NCBI RefSeq assembly: GCF_018139485.1
Contig: NZ_JAGSNF010000003.1
Location: forward strand, 186,001-250,000
DNA: 64,000 nucleotides
Direction of reading: 5' to 3'
Source: Phycicoccus avicenniae
Lineage (GTDB): Bacteria; Actinomycetota; Actinomycetes; Actinomycetales; Dermatophilaceae
In this document: positions 19,495 through 29,418 of the stretch, in pieces
How the letters are laid out: every line of letters starts with the position of its first letter
Numbering within the stretch: position 1 is the stretch's first letter
Position numbers and translations under genes: made by a program
Notes under the pieces: generated by a model
What the model saw: only the letters and a program-made list of their open reading frames with translations
Databases searched by the model: none
What the model was told of the DNA's origin: nothing

Positions 19495-20667
19495 ATGGGC
19501 AGGACGATGGACGGGCAGGGGATCGACGCGGTCCTCGCGGCGGCGGTGGAGCGGGGTGCCGTCCCGCACGTGGCGGCCATCGTCGCGGACGCGGACGGGG
19601 TCCTGTACGAGGGCGGGGCGGGGGTGCGCGTCGCGGGCGAGTCCGAGGACCCGGTGACGACGTCGACCCAGTTCCGCATCATGTCGATGACGAAGATGGT
19701 CGCGACGACGGCCGCGCTGCAGCAGACCGAGCGCGGGGACCTCGACCTCGACGCCCCGGTCGAGGAGTACGTCCCCGAGTTCGCCGAGGTGCAGGTCCTC
19801 GACGGGTGGGACGGGGACACCCCACGGCTGCGGGCCCCGGCGACGAAGGCGACGGTCCGCCACCTCGTCACCCACACGACGGGGCTGGGCTACTGGTTCT
19901 GGAACGAGGACCTCGTGCGGTTCGAGGCCGCGACCGGCACCCCCAACGTCGTCCCCGGGTCCATGGACGCCTTCAAGGCCCCGATGACGACCGACCCGGG
20001 CACCCGGTTCGTCTACGGCATCAACACCGACTGGCTCGGCCGGGTCGTCGAGGCCGTGGCCGGCAGCACCCTCGACGTCGTCGTCAAGGAGCACGTCACG
20101 GGCCCGCTCGGGATGGACGACACGATGTTCCGGCTCGACGAGGGCCGGCTGGCGAACACCGTGACGGTCCACGTCCCGGGCGAGGACGGGTGGGCGTCGG
20201 CGGGCGAGATCCTCAACCAGGACCCCGACTGGTGGGCGGGCGGGCACGGCCTGTACTCCACGCCCCGGGACTACGTCCGGTTCGAGCGGGCGCTCCTGCG
20301 CGGCGGCGAGCTCGACGGGGTCCGCATCCTCGAGGAGGCGACGGTCGACGCGGCCTTCCGGGACCAGCTCCGCGGAACCCCGTTCCCGGAGGAGATCCCG
20401 ACGGCCGACCCGGCGATCACCGACACCCTGCACCTCGGCCCGGGGTGGACCTGGGGCTACGGGCTGCTCGTCAACACCGTCGACGTGCCGGGCCGCCGCC
20501 GGGCGGGGTCCGGCGCCTGGGCCGGGCTGTTCAACACCCACTTCTGGGTGGACCGGACGACGGGCATCTGCGCGTCGATCTACACCAACTCGCTCCCGTT
20601 CATCGTCGAGGACGACGCGTGGCGCACCTACGGGGAGTTCGAGGAGGCCGTCTACGCGGCGCTGTGA
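19495..20667 (+). CDS. serine hydrolase, beta-lactamase class C / family VIII esterase type
   Basis: 390-residue protein with the class C fold: nucleophile motif Ser64-Met-Thr-Lys67 (MSMTK), Tyr174 in FVYGIN, HLVTHTTGLGYWFWN, and WAGLFNTHFWVD near the end. Closest in style to 1,4-butanediol diacrylate esterase-like family VIII enzymes. It has no signal peptide, so it is likely cytoplasmic and not a resistance enzyme. ATG 19495 has an excellent GGAGGTGA ribosome site. It stands alone, convergent with trpB2. Confidence 0.88.
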   Translation: MGRTMDGQGIDAVLAAAVERGAVPHVAAIVADADGVLYEGGAGVRVAGESEDPVTTSTQFRIMSMTKMVATTAALQQTERGDLDLDAPVEEYVPEFAEVQVLDGWDGDTPRLRAPATKATVRHLVTHTTGLGYWFWNEDLVRFEAATGTPNVVPGSMDAFKAPMTTDPGTRFVYGINTDWLGRVVEAVAGSTLDVVVKEHVTGPLGMDDTMFRLDEGRLANTVTVHVPGEDGWASAGEILNQDPDWWAGGHGLYSTPRDYVRFERALLRGGELDGVRILEEATVDAAFRDQLRGTPFPEEIPTADPAITDTLHLGPGWTWGYGLLVNTVDVPGRRRAGSGAWAGLFNTHFWVDRTTGICASIYTNSLPFIVEDDAWRTYGEFEEAVYAAL

Positions 20668-20682
20668 GCCCGGTGCGGGCTC
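20666..20682. terminator. bidirectional hairpin between convergent genes
   Basis: GAGCCCG-gtg-CGGGCTC, a 7-bp perfect stem with a 3-base loop, covering both stop codons. There is no T-tract on either side. Confidence 0.4.
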
Positions 20683-22063
20683 AGCCCGGGATGGCCGGTA
20701 GCCTCTCCAGGGCCGCGGCCACCGACTGCTGGAGCTCGGTGTCGTCCCACGTGTGGTCGACGAGGTCGCCGCGCAGGTACGCCTCGTAGGCCGGCAGGTC
20801 GAGGTGGCCGTGCCCGCAGAGGGCCGTGAGGATGACCTTCTCCTCGCCGGACTCCTTGCACGCGAGCGCCTCGTCCACGGCCGCCGCGAGGGCGTGCGTC
20901 GGCTCCGGAGCGGGGACGATGCCCTCGGTCCGGGCGAAGAGGACGCCCGCGGCGAAGCAGTCCTGCTGGGTCTTCGCGACGGCCTCGAGGTGCCCCTGGT
21001 CGTAGAGGTGGCTGATGAGCGGGCTCATCCCGTGGTAGCGCAGCCCACCTGCGTGGATGGGGTCCGGGACGAAGTCGTGGCCGAGGGTGTGCATCTTGAG
21101 CAGCGGCGTCATGCCGGCGACGTCGCCGAAGTCGTAGGCATACGTGCCCTGGGTGAGCGAGGGGCAGGACGCCGGCTCGACGGCGCGGATGACCGGCCCG
21201 CTCCCGCGCGCGAGCTTCTCGCGGAGGAAGGGGAAGGTGAGCCCGCCGAAGTTCGACCCGCCCCCGGTGCAGCCGACGATGAGGTCGACCGTCTCGTCGA
21301 CCTTCGCGAGCTGGAGCAGCGCCTCCTCGCCGATGACCGTCTGGTGGAGCAGGACGTGGTTGAGCACGGAGCCGAGCGCGTAGTTCACGGTGGGGTCCTG
21401 CGCCGCGACCTCGACGGCCTCGCTGATGGCGAGCCCCAGCGACCCGGGGGAGTCCGGGCGGGTGGCGAGGACGTCGCGGCCGGCCTGCGTGAGGTCCGAC
21501 GGGCTCGGGTGCACGGTGCCCCCGAAGGTCTCCATCATGACCTTGCGGTACGGCTTGGAGTCGTAGGAGGCGCGGACCTGCCAGATCTCGCACTCGAGGC
21601 CGAACTGGGCGCACGCGAAGGCGAGCGAGGTGCCCCACTGGCCGGCGCCGGTCTCGGTCGTCAGCTTCCGCACGCCCGCCTTCGCGTTGTAGTACGCCTG
21701 CGGGACGGCGGTGTTCGGCTTGTGCGACCCGGCGGGGGAGACGCCCTCGTACTTGTAGTAGATCCGCGCCGGGGTGCCGAGCGCCTTCTCGAGGCGGTGG
21801 GCGCGGAACAGCGGCGAGGGGCGCCACAGTCGGTAGACGTCGCGCACCTCCTCGGGGATCGCGACGTACCGCTCGGTGCTCAGCTCCTGGGCAATGAGGT
21901 CCATCGGGAAGAGCGGGGTGAGGTCGTCCGGCCCGACGGGCTCCCCGGTGCCCGGGTGCAGCGGCGGTGGGGGAGGGACCGGCAGGTCGGCGAGGAGGTT
22001 GTACCAGTGCGTCGGCATCTCGTCCTCGTCGAGCAGGACCTTGTGGCGCAGCGGGTCGGGCAC
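20681..22063 (-). CDS. trpB2: TrpB2-type tryptophan synthase beta-like enzyme
   Basis: PLP enzyme of the TrpB2 class (pyridoxal-dependent, indole plus serine). The PLP lysine lies in [18 protein letters not shown] and the phosphate-binding loop is [11 protein letters not shown]. The N-terminal [20 protein letters not shown] and [17 protein letters not shown] are typical of TrpB2 and absent from TrpB1. GTG 22063 is chosen because GGAGG sits 5 bases upstream; an in-frame ATG at 22102 has no ribosome site. No trpA or other trp gene is adjacent, as is usual for stand-alone TrpB2, which may recycle indole or use another substrate. Confidence 0.92.
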   Translation of the reverse strand: MPDPLRHKVLLDEDEMPTHWYNLLADLPVPPPPPLHPGTGEPVGPDDLTPLFPMDLIAQELSTERYVAIPEEVRDVYRLWRPSPLFRAHRLEKALGTPARIYYKYEGVSPAGSHKPNTAVPQAYYNAKAGVRKLTTETGAGQWGTSLAFACAQFGLECEIWQVRASYDSKPYRKVMMETFGGTVHPSPSDLTQAGRDVLATRPDSPGSLGLAISEAVEVAAQDPTVNYALGSVLNHVLLHQTVIGEEALLQLAKVDETVDLIVGCTGGGSNFGGLTFPFLREKLARGSGPVIRAVEPASCPSLTQGTYAYDFGDVAGMTPLLKMHTLGHDFVPDPIHAGGLRYHGMSPLISHLYDQGHLEAVAKTQQDCFAAGVLFARTEGIVPAPEPTHALAAAVDEALACKESGEEKVILTALCGHGHLDLPAYEAYLRGDLVDHTWDDTELQQSVAAALERLPAIPG

Positions 22064-22235
22064 GGGAACCTCCGGCGTCGTCGGGGAGCGGCGTGGCGTC
22101 ATCGTGGGGTGGCGACATCGTGGGCCGGTGCGGGCGGCCGGCACAAGGGAGTGTCCACCGCACGGCCGCGGGCGCGGGAACACCTGTCGGTCCGCGGTGG
22201 TTGACTGGCGAGGTCGACGGAAAGGGGATACACGG

Positions 22236-24113
22236 GTGAGCGCGAACGGGTGGCAGGTCATGCACTCGCTGACGAAGGACTCCAGCGTCAAGGGGCAGCA
22301 GCTCGCGCCGGGGACCCGGCGGCGGGTCCTCGAGTACGCCCGCCCGTACGCGCGCCAGATCGTCGTCTTCCTCGCCCTCGTCGTCGTCAGCTCCGCGCTC
22401 GTCGTCGCCGTCCCACTGCTGCTCAAGGCGATCGTCGACGACGGGATCAGCCAGGACGACAGGGGCCTGGTCGTCCGCCTGTCCCTCCTCGTCGCCGGGC
22501 TCGCGCTCGTCACCGCGGCCCTCACCCTCGTCCAGCGCTGGTACTCCTCCCGGATCGGCGAGGGTCTCATCTACGACCTGCGGCGCCAGGTGTTCGGTCA
22601 CGTCCTGCGCCAGCCGGTCGCCTTCTTCACCCGGGCCCAGACCGGAGCCCTGGTCACCCGGCTCAACAGCGACGTCATCGGCGCCCAGCAGGCCTTCACC
22701 TCCGTCCTGCAGAACGTCGTCAGTAACGCCATCTCGCTCGTCGTCATCATCGGGACGATGTTCGCGCTGTCCTGGCCGCTCACGCTCGGGGCGCTGACCC
22801 TCGTCCCGCTGTTCGTCCTCCCGGCGCGTCTCATGGGTCGCCGGTTGGCGGCGATGACGCACGAGCAGATGTCGCTCAACGCCGACCTCGGCACCCGCAT
22901 GAACGAGCGGTTCAACGTCGCCGGGGCCCTGCTCGTCAAGCTCTTCGGGCGGCCGCAGACGGAGGACGCCGAGTACGACGAGCGCGCCGGTCAGGTCCGG
23001 GACATCGGGGTGCGCATCGCGTTCAACCGGTCGGTCTTCTTCGTCGGGCTCACGGGCATCGCCTCGCTCGCGACGGCGATGGTGTACGGCTTCGGTGGCG
23101 TGATGACCGTCGACGGCACCCTGACGGTCGGCACCCTCCTCGCGCTCGTCGCGCTGCTGGGAGCCCTCTACGGCCCGCTCACGGCGATCTCCAACGTCCG
23201 GGTCGACGTCATGACGGCACTGGTGTCCTTCGAGCGGGTCTTCGAGGTGCTCGACCTGCCGCCGCTCGTCGCCGAGCGGGACGACGCGCGGGACATCCCC
23301 GCCGGACCGGTGCGGGTCGAGGTCGACGACGTCACCTTCGGGTACCCGTCGGCCGACGACGTCTCCCTCGCCTCGCTCGAGTCGCTCGCCAGCGGCGACC
23401 GGGGCGCCGGCGAGACGGTGCTGCGCGAGGTCTCCTTCACGGTCGAGCCGGGCTCCCTCGTCGCGCTCGTCGGCCCGAGCGGGGCCGGCAAGTCGACGAT
23501 CACCTCGCTCGTGGCCCGGCTCTACGACCCGACCGGGGGCACCGTGCGGGTCAACGGGGTCGACCTGCGCGAGGCGACCTTCGCCTCGCTCCAGGACACG
23601 GTGGGTCTCGTCACCCAGGAGGCGCACCTCTTCCACGACACAATCCGCGCCAACCTCGCCTACGCGGCTCCCGACGCCACCGAGCAGCAGATGCTCGACG
23701 CCCTGCGCGCCGCCCAGGTGCTGCGGCTCGTCGAGTCGCTGCCGTCGGGGCTCGACACCGTCGTCGGCGACCGGGGACACCGCCTGTCCGGGGGCGAGAA
23801 GCAGCGCCTCGCCATCGCGCGTCTGCTCCTCAAGGGCCCCGGGATGATCGTCCTCGACGAGGCGACGGCCCACCTCGACAGCGAGTCCGAGCAGGCCCTG
23901 CAGCGGGCCCTCGACGAGGCCCTGCGCGACCGCTCGGCCCTCGTCATCGCGCACCGCCTGTCCACGGTGCGGCACGCCGACGAGATCCTCGTCGTCGACG
24001 ACGGCCGGATCGTCGAGCGGGGCACGCACACCGCGCTGGTCCAGCGCGGCGGGCTCTACGCCGACCTCTACCGCACCCAGTTCGCCGAGCAGGCCGCCGA
24101 CCTGTCCGCGTGA
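22236..24113 (+). CDS. ABC exporter with fused membrane and ATPase domains
   Basis: 625-residue half-transporter, MsbA/LmrA type. Six membrane helices span about residues 40-330, then a nucleotide-binding domain has Walker [11 protein letters not shown], signature [15 protein letters not shown] and D-loop [10 protein letters not shown] short acidic insertion precedes the first ATPase strand. GTG 22236 has AAGGGG upstream. The 172 bases before it, up to trpB2, hold no gene; a TTGACT at 22201-22206 may be a -35. The substrate is unknown. Confidence 0.9.
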   Translation: MSANGWQVMHSLTKDSSVKGQQLAPGTRRRVLEYARPYARQIVVFLALVVVSSALVVAVPLLLKAIVDDGISQDDRGLVVRLSLLVAGLALVTAALTLVQRWYSSRIGEGLIYDLRRQVFGHVLRQPVAFFTRAQTGALVTRLNSDVIGAQQAFTSVLQNVVSNAISLVVIIGTMFALSWPLTLGALTLVPLFVLPARLMGRRLAAMTHEQMSLNADLGTRMNERFNVAGALLVKLFGRPQTEDAEYDERAGQVRDIGVRIAFNRSVFFVGLTGIASLATAMVYGFGGVMTVDGTLTVGTLLALVALLGALYGPLTAISNVRVDVMTALVSFERVFEVLDLPPLVAERDDARDIPAGPVRVEVDDVTFGYPSADDVSLASLESLASGDRGAGETVLREVSFTVEPGSLVALVGPSGAGKSTITSLVARLYDPTGGTVRVNGVDLREATFASLQDTVGLVTQEAHLFHDTIRANLAYAAPDATEQQMLDALRAAQVLRLVESLPSGLDTVVGDRGHRLSGGEKQRLAIARLLLKGPGMIVLDEATAHLDSESEQALQRALDEALRDRSALVIAHRLSTVRHADEILVVDDGRIVERGTHTALVQRGGLYADLYRTQFAEQAADLSA

Positions 24114-24117
24114 GCCC

Positions 24118-24141
24118 CGTCGGTCCTCACCACGACCGACG
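24118..24141. terminator. hairpin between convergent ABC exporter and DUF2252 genes
   Basis: CGTCGGTC-N8-GACCGACG, an 8-bp perfect stem just after the exporter stop; no T-tract. Confidence 0.4.
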
Positions 24142-24152
24142 CGTCGACCGGG

Positions 24153-25502
24153 TCAGGCGGGTGCGACGTGCTCGAACGCCCCGCCGCGGAAAGCGTCGAC
24201 GAAGAGCCGGTGGTCCTCGCGCACCTGGCGCGAGTAGGTGTGCGCGAACTCGGTGAGGGCGGCCACGAGGGCGTCCACGTCGTCCCCCACGCTGCGCCCC
24301 ACGGCCTCCTCGACCGAGAGGGTGACGAGGTCCTGGTCGGAGTCCTCGTCCGCGACGCAGTGGATCTTCGCCGTCGCCCGGCCCAGCTGGGGCACGACGA
24401 CCTCGAGGTCCTCCGGCTCGGACAGCTCGTCCCAGGACAGGTCCGACTCGTACGGCGAGACCTCGCTGACGACGAACCCCGTCGGCCCGTCGCCGAGGTC
24501 GAGGGAGGTCCAGCCGAGGAAGCCGTCCGCGTGGGCCTGGAGGGCCCGCTGGGACACGGCGGTCCGGTGCCCGTGGTGCTCGAACCAGTCCCGGGCCCGT
24601 GCGTCGTCGACGACCCGGCTCGGCGCCGCGACGTTGCCCTGCTTCACCGACAGGACGACGTCGTTGTCGAGGGCCTGGGTGAACCCCTCGATGAGCACGC
24701 TGTACGTCGGCAGACCGGCGCTGCCGATCCCCACCCCGGACCGCCCGACGACGTCGAGCACGTCGAATGTCACCCGCTCGTGACGGCGGGAGCCCGGGAG
24801 GGAGGAGCGGTACCGGTCGAAGGCGTCGCAGACGGCGGCACGCTCGTCGTCCCCGAGCCGGCGGACCACGGAGGTGTCGGCGAACCGACGACGGTGGTCC
24901 TCGACGACGGTCTGGCTCTCGAGCATCTCGAACCGGGTCGACAGCTTGGCCTCGTGGAGGGCGTGCAGGACGGCGCCCTCCGCGTTCTCGAGGGTGATCG
25001 CCCACTCGGTGTCGTCGGCGGCCTCGCGGTAGTGGCCGACCTGGTCGACGTAGGCCCGCACGTACCGGGCGACGAGGTCGTCGATCGTCCCGTCCGGCAG
25101 GGCCTTCTGCCAGCACAGCAGGGCCAGGCTCGCGACGAACCGCATCGGGTCCCACGTCCAGTGCCCGAGGTAGGCCTCGTCGAAGTCGTTGACGTCGAAG
25201 ACCAGACGGCCGTCGGCGTCGAGGTAGGTCCCGAAGTTCTCGGCGTGCAGGTCGCCCTGGATCCACACCCGGGAGGAGTCCTCGTCGACCCAGCGGGCGT
25301 CGACGTCGGCGTACCGGCCGCCCGGCCCGAGGTCGGCGTAGAAGAGGCACGCGGAGCCCCGGTAGAACGCGAACGGGTCGCGAGCCATCTTCCGGAACTT
25401 CGTCCGGAACGCGCGCGGGTCGCCGAGCATGAGCGGCTCGAAGGCCTCGCGCAGGGTGCTGACGACGGTGTCGGTGCGGTCCTCGCCGGTGAAGGGAGCC
25501 AT
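24153..25502 (-). CDS. DUF2252 protein, kinase-like fold
   Basis: 449-residue cytoplasmic protein of the DUF2252 family, whose biochemical role is not established. The segment WIQGDLHAENFGTYLDADG with VFDVNDFDEAYLGHW resembles the catalytic and metal-binding loops of aminoglycoside/choline kinase-like enzymes (HxxN then D-F-D), so a small-molecule kinase is plausible but inferred. ATG 25502 lacks a ribosome site; CATGGT lies 6 bases upstream in the position of a leaderless -10. It follows the SURF1 gene on the same strand after 44 bases. Confidence 0.8.
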   Translation of the reverse strand: MAPFTGEDRTDTVVSTLREAFEPLMLGDPRAFRTKFRKMARDPFAFYRGSACLFYADLGPGGRYADVDARWVDEDSSRVWIQGDLHAENFGTYLDADGRLVFDVNDFDEAYLGHWTWDPMRFVASLALLCWQKALPDGTIDDLVARYVRAYVDQVGHYREAADDTEWAITLENAEGAVLHALHEAKLSTRFEMLESQTVVEDHRRRFADTSVVRRLGDDERAAVCDAFDRYRSSLPGSRRHERVTFDVLDVVGRSGVGIGSAGLPTYSVLIEGFTQALDNDVVLSVKQGNVAAPSRVVDDARARDWFEHHGHRTAVSQRALQAHADGFLGWTSLDLGDGPTGFVVSEVSPYESDLSWDELSEPEDLEVVVPQLGRATAKIHCVADEDSDQDLVTLSVEEAVGRSVGDDVDALVAALTEFAHTYSRQVREDHRLFVDAFRGGAFEHVAPA

Positions 25503-25526
25503 CGCCGAACCATGGCACACCGCGCC

Positions 25527-25546
25527 GGGACGGGACGGGACGGGAC
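25527..25546. repeat. four tandem GGGAC copies
   Basis: Four exact GGGAC pentamers in the gap between SURF1 and DUF2252, ending at the SURF1 stop. Probably a simple slippage repeat. Confidence 0.6.
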
Positions 25547-26347
25547 CTACTCGTCCTCCTCGTCCCAGATCCGGACCTTCTTGGCCTTGGGCGGGTAGCG
25601 GTCCGGGTTGGCCAGTCGCTCCTCGCGGCGTACCCCGAGCACGACGAGGAGGAAGCCCAGCCCCATGAACATCCACCACTGGTAGGCGTAGGCGAGGTTG
25701 ACCCCGAGGCTGCGGTCGGGCGGCTCGAGGGGTTCCGGGCGCGGGGGCGCCGAGCCGTCCGGGAGCGCCTCCTCCTCCATCCGGACGACGCCGGGGCGCA
25801 GCGTCGTGTCGAGGGCCGTCGCGGCGTCCGCGACCGAGACGCTGCGGATCTGCTCGGCACCGGGGGCGACGTCCCCCCGGGAGGACTCCGACGGGCGCAC
25901 CCAGCCGAGGACCGTCACGGTGCCGGTCGGCAGGGGGTCGACCTGCGGCAGGACGCTCGCCCCCGAGTCCGACGGCGCGACCCAGCCGCGGTTCACCAGG
26001 ACCGGGGTGCCCCCGTCGTCGGGGGCGAGCACGGCCAGCTCCTCGAAGCCGACGACGCTGTTGTTCGGGCGCCCCCGGACCAGGAGCGGGCCGCCGACGT
26101 ACTCGCCGGTGACCTCGACCCGGGTCCACTCCTGCGACGGGGGGACCGGCTCGCTCGTGAGGACGGTGTCGAGGGCGACGGGGTCGGCGGCGTAGTGGTC
26201 GTCGAGCAGGGTGTTCCGCTCGACCTTGGCCTCGTACCGGTGGTACTGCCAGAACCCGAGGTGGTAGGACGCGACCGCGAAGAGCACCGCGAGGACGAGC
26301 GCCCCCAGCCACCGGGGAGTGATGAGCCGTCGCAGCACGTCCGTCAC
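25547..26347 (-). CDS. SURF1 family cytochrome oxidase biogenesis protein
   Basis: 266 residues with the SURF1 plan: one helix near the N-terminus (WLGALVLAVLFAVASYHLGFWQ is split by family motif LGFWQYHR), a large extracytoplasmic domain with VLVNRGWV, and a second helix YQWWMFMGLGFLLVVLG near the end. It helps insert heme A into cytochrome oxidase, linking it with ctaA and ctaB in this window. GTG 26347 is chosen as the first start after the divergent moaA promoter; GTG 26338 is an alternative. The C-terminal tail is acidic (IWDEEDE). Confidence 0.88.
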   Translation of the reverse strand: MTDVLRRLITPRWLGALVLAVLFAVASYHLGFWQYHRYEAKVERNTLLDDHYAADPVALDTVLTSEPVPPSQEWTRVEVTGEYVGGPLLVRGRPNNSVVGFEELAVLAPDDGGTPVLVNRGWVAPSDSGASVLPQVDPLPTGTVTVLGWVRPSESSRGDVAPGAEQIRSVSVADAATALDTTLRPGVVRMEEEALPDGSAPPRPEPLEPPDRSLGVNLAYAYQWWMFMGLGFLLVVLGVRREERLANPDRYPPKAKKVRIWDEEDE

Positions 26348-26358
26348 GCTACTCGTCG

Positions 26359-26364
26359 TAGGCT
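26359..26364 (+). promoter_or_regulatory. -10 of moaA
   Basis: TAGGCT, 8 bases before ATG 26373; it lies just inside the likely SURF1 transcription start. Confidence 0.55.
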
Positions 26365-26367
26365 GGG

Positions 26368-26373
26368 ACCCTA
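26368..26373 (-). promoter_or_regulatory. possible -10 of SURF1
   Basis: TAGGGT on the minus strand, overlapping the first base of the moaA start codon and giving a leader of about 14 bases. TACGAC, 7 bases before the GTG, is a weaker alternative. Confidence 0.35.
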
Positions 26374-27374
26374 TGACCGACCTCCCAGAGCCACGACTCC
26401 TCGACCGCTTCGGCCGCGTCGGGCGGGACCTGCGCGTCTCGGTCACCGACCGCTGCAACCTGCGGTGCACCTACTGCATGCCCGCCGAGGGCCTCGACTG
26501 GATGGCGAAACCGGAGATGCTCGACGACGACGAGCTCGTCCGGCTCGTGCGCGTCATGGTCGGGCTCGGCGTGACGAACGTGCGGCTCACCGGCGGCGAG
26601 CCGATCCTGCGCCGCTCGCTCGTCGACGTCGTCGGACGCATCGCCGCCCTCGAGCCGCGCCCGCGCATCGCGATGACGACGAACGGCATCGGCCTGGACC
26701 GGCTCGCGGCGCCGCTCGCCGAGGCCGGGCTCGACCGGGTGAACATCAGCCTCGACACCGTCGACCCTGAGGCGTTCAAGGACCTCACCCGCCGGGACCG
26801 GTTCCGCGACGTCGAGGCCGGGCTCAAGGCCGCGGCCGACGCCGGCCTCACCCCCGTCAAGGTCAACGCCGTCGCCATGCGCGGGGTCAACGACACCTCG
26901 GTCGCGGACCTCCTCGCCTGGTGCCTCGACCGCGGCTACGCCCTGCGGTTCATCGAGCAGATGCCGCTCGACGCCCAGCACGCGTGGGACCGCTCGCAGA
27001 TGGTGTCCCAGCAGGAGATCCTCGAGCGGCTCGGCGAGCGGTTCACGCTGACCCCCGTCACCGATCGCGGCAGCGCCCCCGCCGAGCTCTTTTTCGTCGA
27101 CGGCGGACCGGAGACGGTCGGCGTCATCGCCAGCGTCTCGGCCCCGTTCTGCGCCGCGTGCGACCGGGTCCGCCTCACCGCCGACGGCCAGCTGCGCAAC
27201 TGCCTCTTCAGCCGCAGCGAGATCGACCTGCGCGGCCCGCTCCGGGACGGCGCGACCGACGCCGAGCTCGAGGACCTCGTCGTCGGGGAGATGTGGGCCA
27301 AGAAGGCCGGCCACGGCATCGACCGCCCCGACTTCACCCAGCCGGACCGGCCGATGTCGGCCATCGGCGGCTGA
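26373..27374 (+). CDS. moaA: GTP 3',8-cyclase MoaA (molybdenum cofactor step 1)
   Basis: Radical-SAM enzyme of molybdopterin synthesis. Cys28, Cys32 and Cys35 (RCNLRCTYC) hold the SAM cluster. The second cluster uses cysteines in PFCAACDRV and LRNC, and the required C-terminal Gly-Gly is present (AIGG). 333 aa is normal. No other moa gene is nearby. ATG 26373 has no ribosome site. It is divergent from SURF1 and convergent with the DUF3099 gene. Confidence 0.96.
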   Translation: MTDLPEPRLLDRFGRVGRDLRVSVTDRCNLRCTYCMPAEGLDWMAKPEMLDDDELVRLVRVMVGLGVTNVRLTGGEPILRRSLVDVVGRIAALEPRPRIAMTTNGIGLDRLAAPLAEAGLDRVNISLDTVDPEAFKDLTRRDRFRDVEAGLKAAADAGLTPVKVNAVAMRGVNDTSVADLLAWCLDRGYALRFIEQMPLDAQHAWDRSQMVSQQEILERLGERFTLTPVTDRGSAPAELFFVDGGPETVGVIASVSAPFCAACDRVRLTADGQLRNCLFSRSEIDLRGPLRDGATDAELEDLVVGEMWAKKAGHGIDRPDFTQPDRPMSAIGG

Positions 27375-27384
27375 GCGGACCGAC

Positions 27385-27750
27385 CTACCGCCCGTCGCTG
27401 CGCGGGTCGTCCTCGTCGTCCTGCGGTGTGACGACCGTGGGGACGTGGACGTAGGAGCGGTCGGTGATGCGCGGGGTCTCGTCCCGGGTGGGGGTAACGG
27501 GGCGGTACCGGCCCCCCACCCGCGGTCGGACGGCGTTGGCGGCGACGACCGCGAAGAACGGCAGGAAGACCGCCCCGGCGGCGAAGACCCAGCGCAGCCA
27601 GCCGTCGAAGACGATCGCGAGGACGAAGCAGACGGTGCGCAGCGACATCGTGAAGAGGTACTTCCTGATGCGGTCGGCACGGTCGGCCTCGGGCGACTCC
27701 GCGACGCTCGTCACCGACTGGGTGTCGCCAACGTGGGTGCGATGTGCCAT
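27385..27750 (-). CDS. DUF3099 membrane protein
   Basis: 121 residues. The DUF3099 core RIRKYLFTMSLRTVCFVLA begins the first of two helices (about 34-52 and 55-72), and a hydrophilic C-terminus with RPVTPTRDE follows. The function is unknown; the family is confined to actinobacteria. ATG 27750 has TACAGT 6 bases upstream and no ribosome site. Confidence 0.85.
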   Translation of the reverse strand: MAHRTHVGDTQSVTSVAESPEADRADRIRKYLFTMSLRTVCFVLAIVFDGWLRWVFAAGAVFLPFFAVVAANAVRPRVGGRYRPVTPTRDETPRITDRSYVHVPTVVTPQDDEDDPRSDGR

Positions 27751-27756
27751 TCAGCC

Positions 27757-27762
27757 ACTGTA
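27757..27762 (-). promoter_or_regulatory. -10 of the DUF3099 gene
   Basis: TACAGT, 6 bases before ATG 27750. Confidence 0.5.
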
Positions 27763-27790
27763 CGTCCGGACCCCCACGCGAGGCCCGTGA

Positions 27791-28594
<804 letters not shown>

Positions 28595-28638
28595 CGCCCG
28601 ACCCCACCGCACCGACCCCCAGCGAAAGGCCAGCACCG

Positions 28639-29397
28639 ATGTTGCTCGAGGGCAAGAAGCTGCTCGTCACCGGCGTCCTCATGGACTCCTCCATCGCCTT
28701 CCACGTCGCCCGGCTCGCGCAGGAGCAGGGCGCCGAGGTCGTCCTCACCTCCTTCGGACGGACGACGAGGATCACGACGGCCATCGCCCGGCGGCTGCCG
28801 GAGCCGGCGCCGGTCGTCGAGCTCGACGTCTCCTCCGAGGAGGACCTCGCCGCGCTGGAGGGCCGGGTCCGCGAGCACGTCGACGGTCTCGACGGGGTCG
28901 TGCACTCCATCGGCTTCGCCCCGCAGGGCGCGTTCGACTTCATGAGGGCCTCGTGGGAGGACGTCTCGACCGCCGTCCAGATCTCGGCGTTCAGCCTCCA
29001 GGCGCTCACGAAGGCCGCCCTGCCGCTCATGGACGAGGGGGGCTCGGTCGTCGGGCTCACCTTCGACGCGAGGTACGCCTGGCCGGTCTACGACTGGATG
29101 GGCGTCGCCAAGGCGGCCTTCGAGTCGACGAACCGCTACCTCGCCCGGGACATGGGCCCACGGGGCGTGCGGTGCAACCTCGTCTCCGCCGGCCCGATCC
29201 GCACGACGGCGGCGAAGTCGATCCCGGGCTTCGAGCAGTTCGAGGAGGCGTGGGGCAGCAGGGCCCCGCTCGGCTGGGACGTGAGGGACGCCGAGCCGGC
29301 GGCCCGCGCCGTCGTCGCGCTGCTCTCGGACTGGTTCCCGGCGACGACGGGCGAGATCGTCCACGTCGACGGCGGGTACCACGCCATCGGCGCCTGA
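28639..29397 (+). CDS. fabI: enoyl-ACP reductase FabI (InhA-like)
   Basis: NADH-dependent enoyl-ACP reductase, last step of the elongation cycle. 252 residues with GVLMDSSIAFHVA, HSIGFAPQGAFD (the InhA Ser94 region) and the catalytic YDWMGVAK (Tyr-x6-Lys as in InhA). The resemblance to InhA rather than to Gram-negative FabI, plus the fabG partner, supports a FAS-II pair. It starts 44 bases after fabG with AAAGG upstream. Confidence 0.95.
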   Translation: MLLEGKKLLVTGVLMDSSIAFHVARLAQEQGAEVVLTSFGRTTRITTAIARRLPEPAPVVELDVSSEEDLAALEGRVREHVDGLDGVVHSIGFAPQGAFDFMRASWEDVSTAVQISAFSLQALTKAALPLMDEGGSVVGLTFDARYAWPVYDWMGVAKAAFESTNRYLARDMGPRGVRCNLVSAGPIRTTAAKSIPGFEQFEEAWGSRAPLGWDVRDAEPAARAVVALLSDWFPATTGEIVHVDGGYHAIGA

Positions 29398-29418
29398 CCC
29401 GCGCTGCGCCTCAGGCGC
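29390..29418. terminator. hairpin between convergent fabI and serB
   Basis: GCGCCTGA-N13-TCAGGCGC, an 8-bp stem whose arms contain the two stop codons. No T-tract. Confidence 0.35.

Noticed and set aside
19495-20667. Beta-lactamase-like gene as an antibiotic resistance determinant
   Set aside because: No signal peptide and esterase-like family VIII features; resistance is unlikely.
20681-22063. Gene as the canonical tryptophan synthase beta chain (TrpB1)
   Set aside because: N-terminal motifs are those of TrpB2, and no trpA or trpC is adjacent.
22081-22130. Two copies of CATCGTGGG upstream of trpB2
   Set aside because: Short and imperfectly placed; no promoter geometry or symmetry to support an operator.
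20652-24029. Minus-strand open frame of more than 1100 codons across trpB2 and the ABC exporter
   Set aside because: Antisense shadow of two well-supported genes, with no family motif.
25527-25546. GGGAC tandem repeats considered as a CRISPR or regulatory repeat
   Set aside because: Only four 5-base copies without spacers; a simple sequence repeat.
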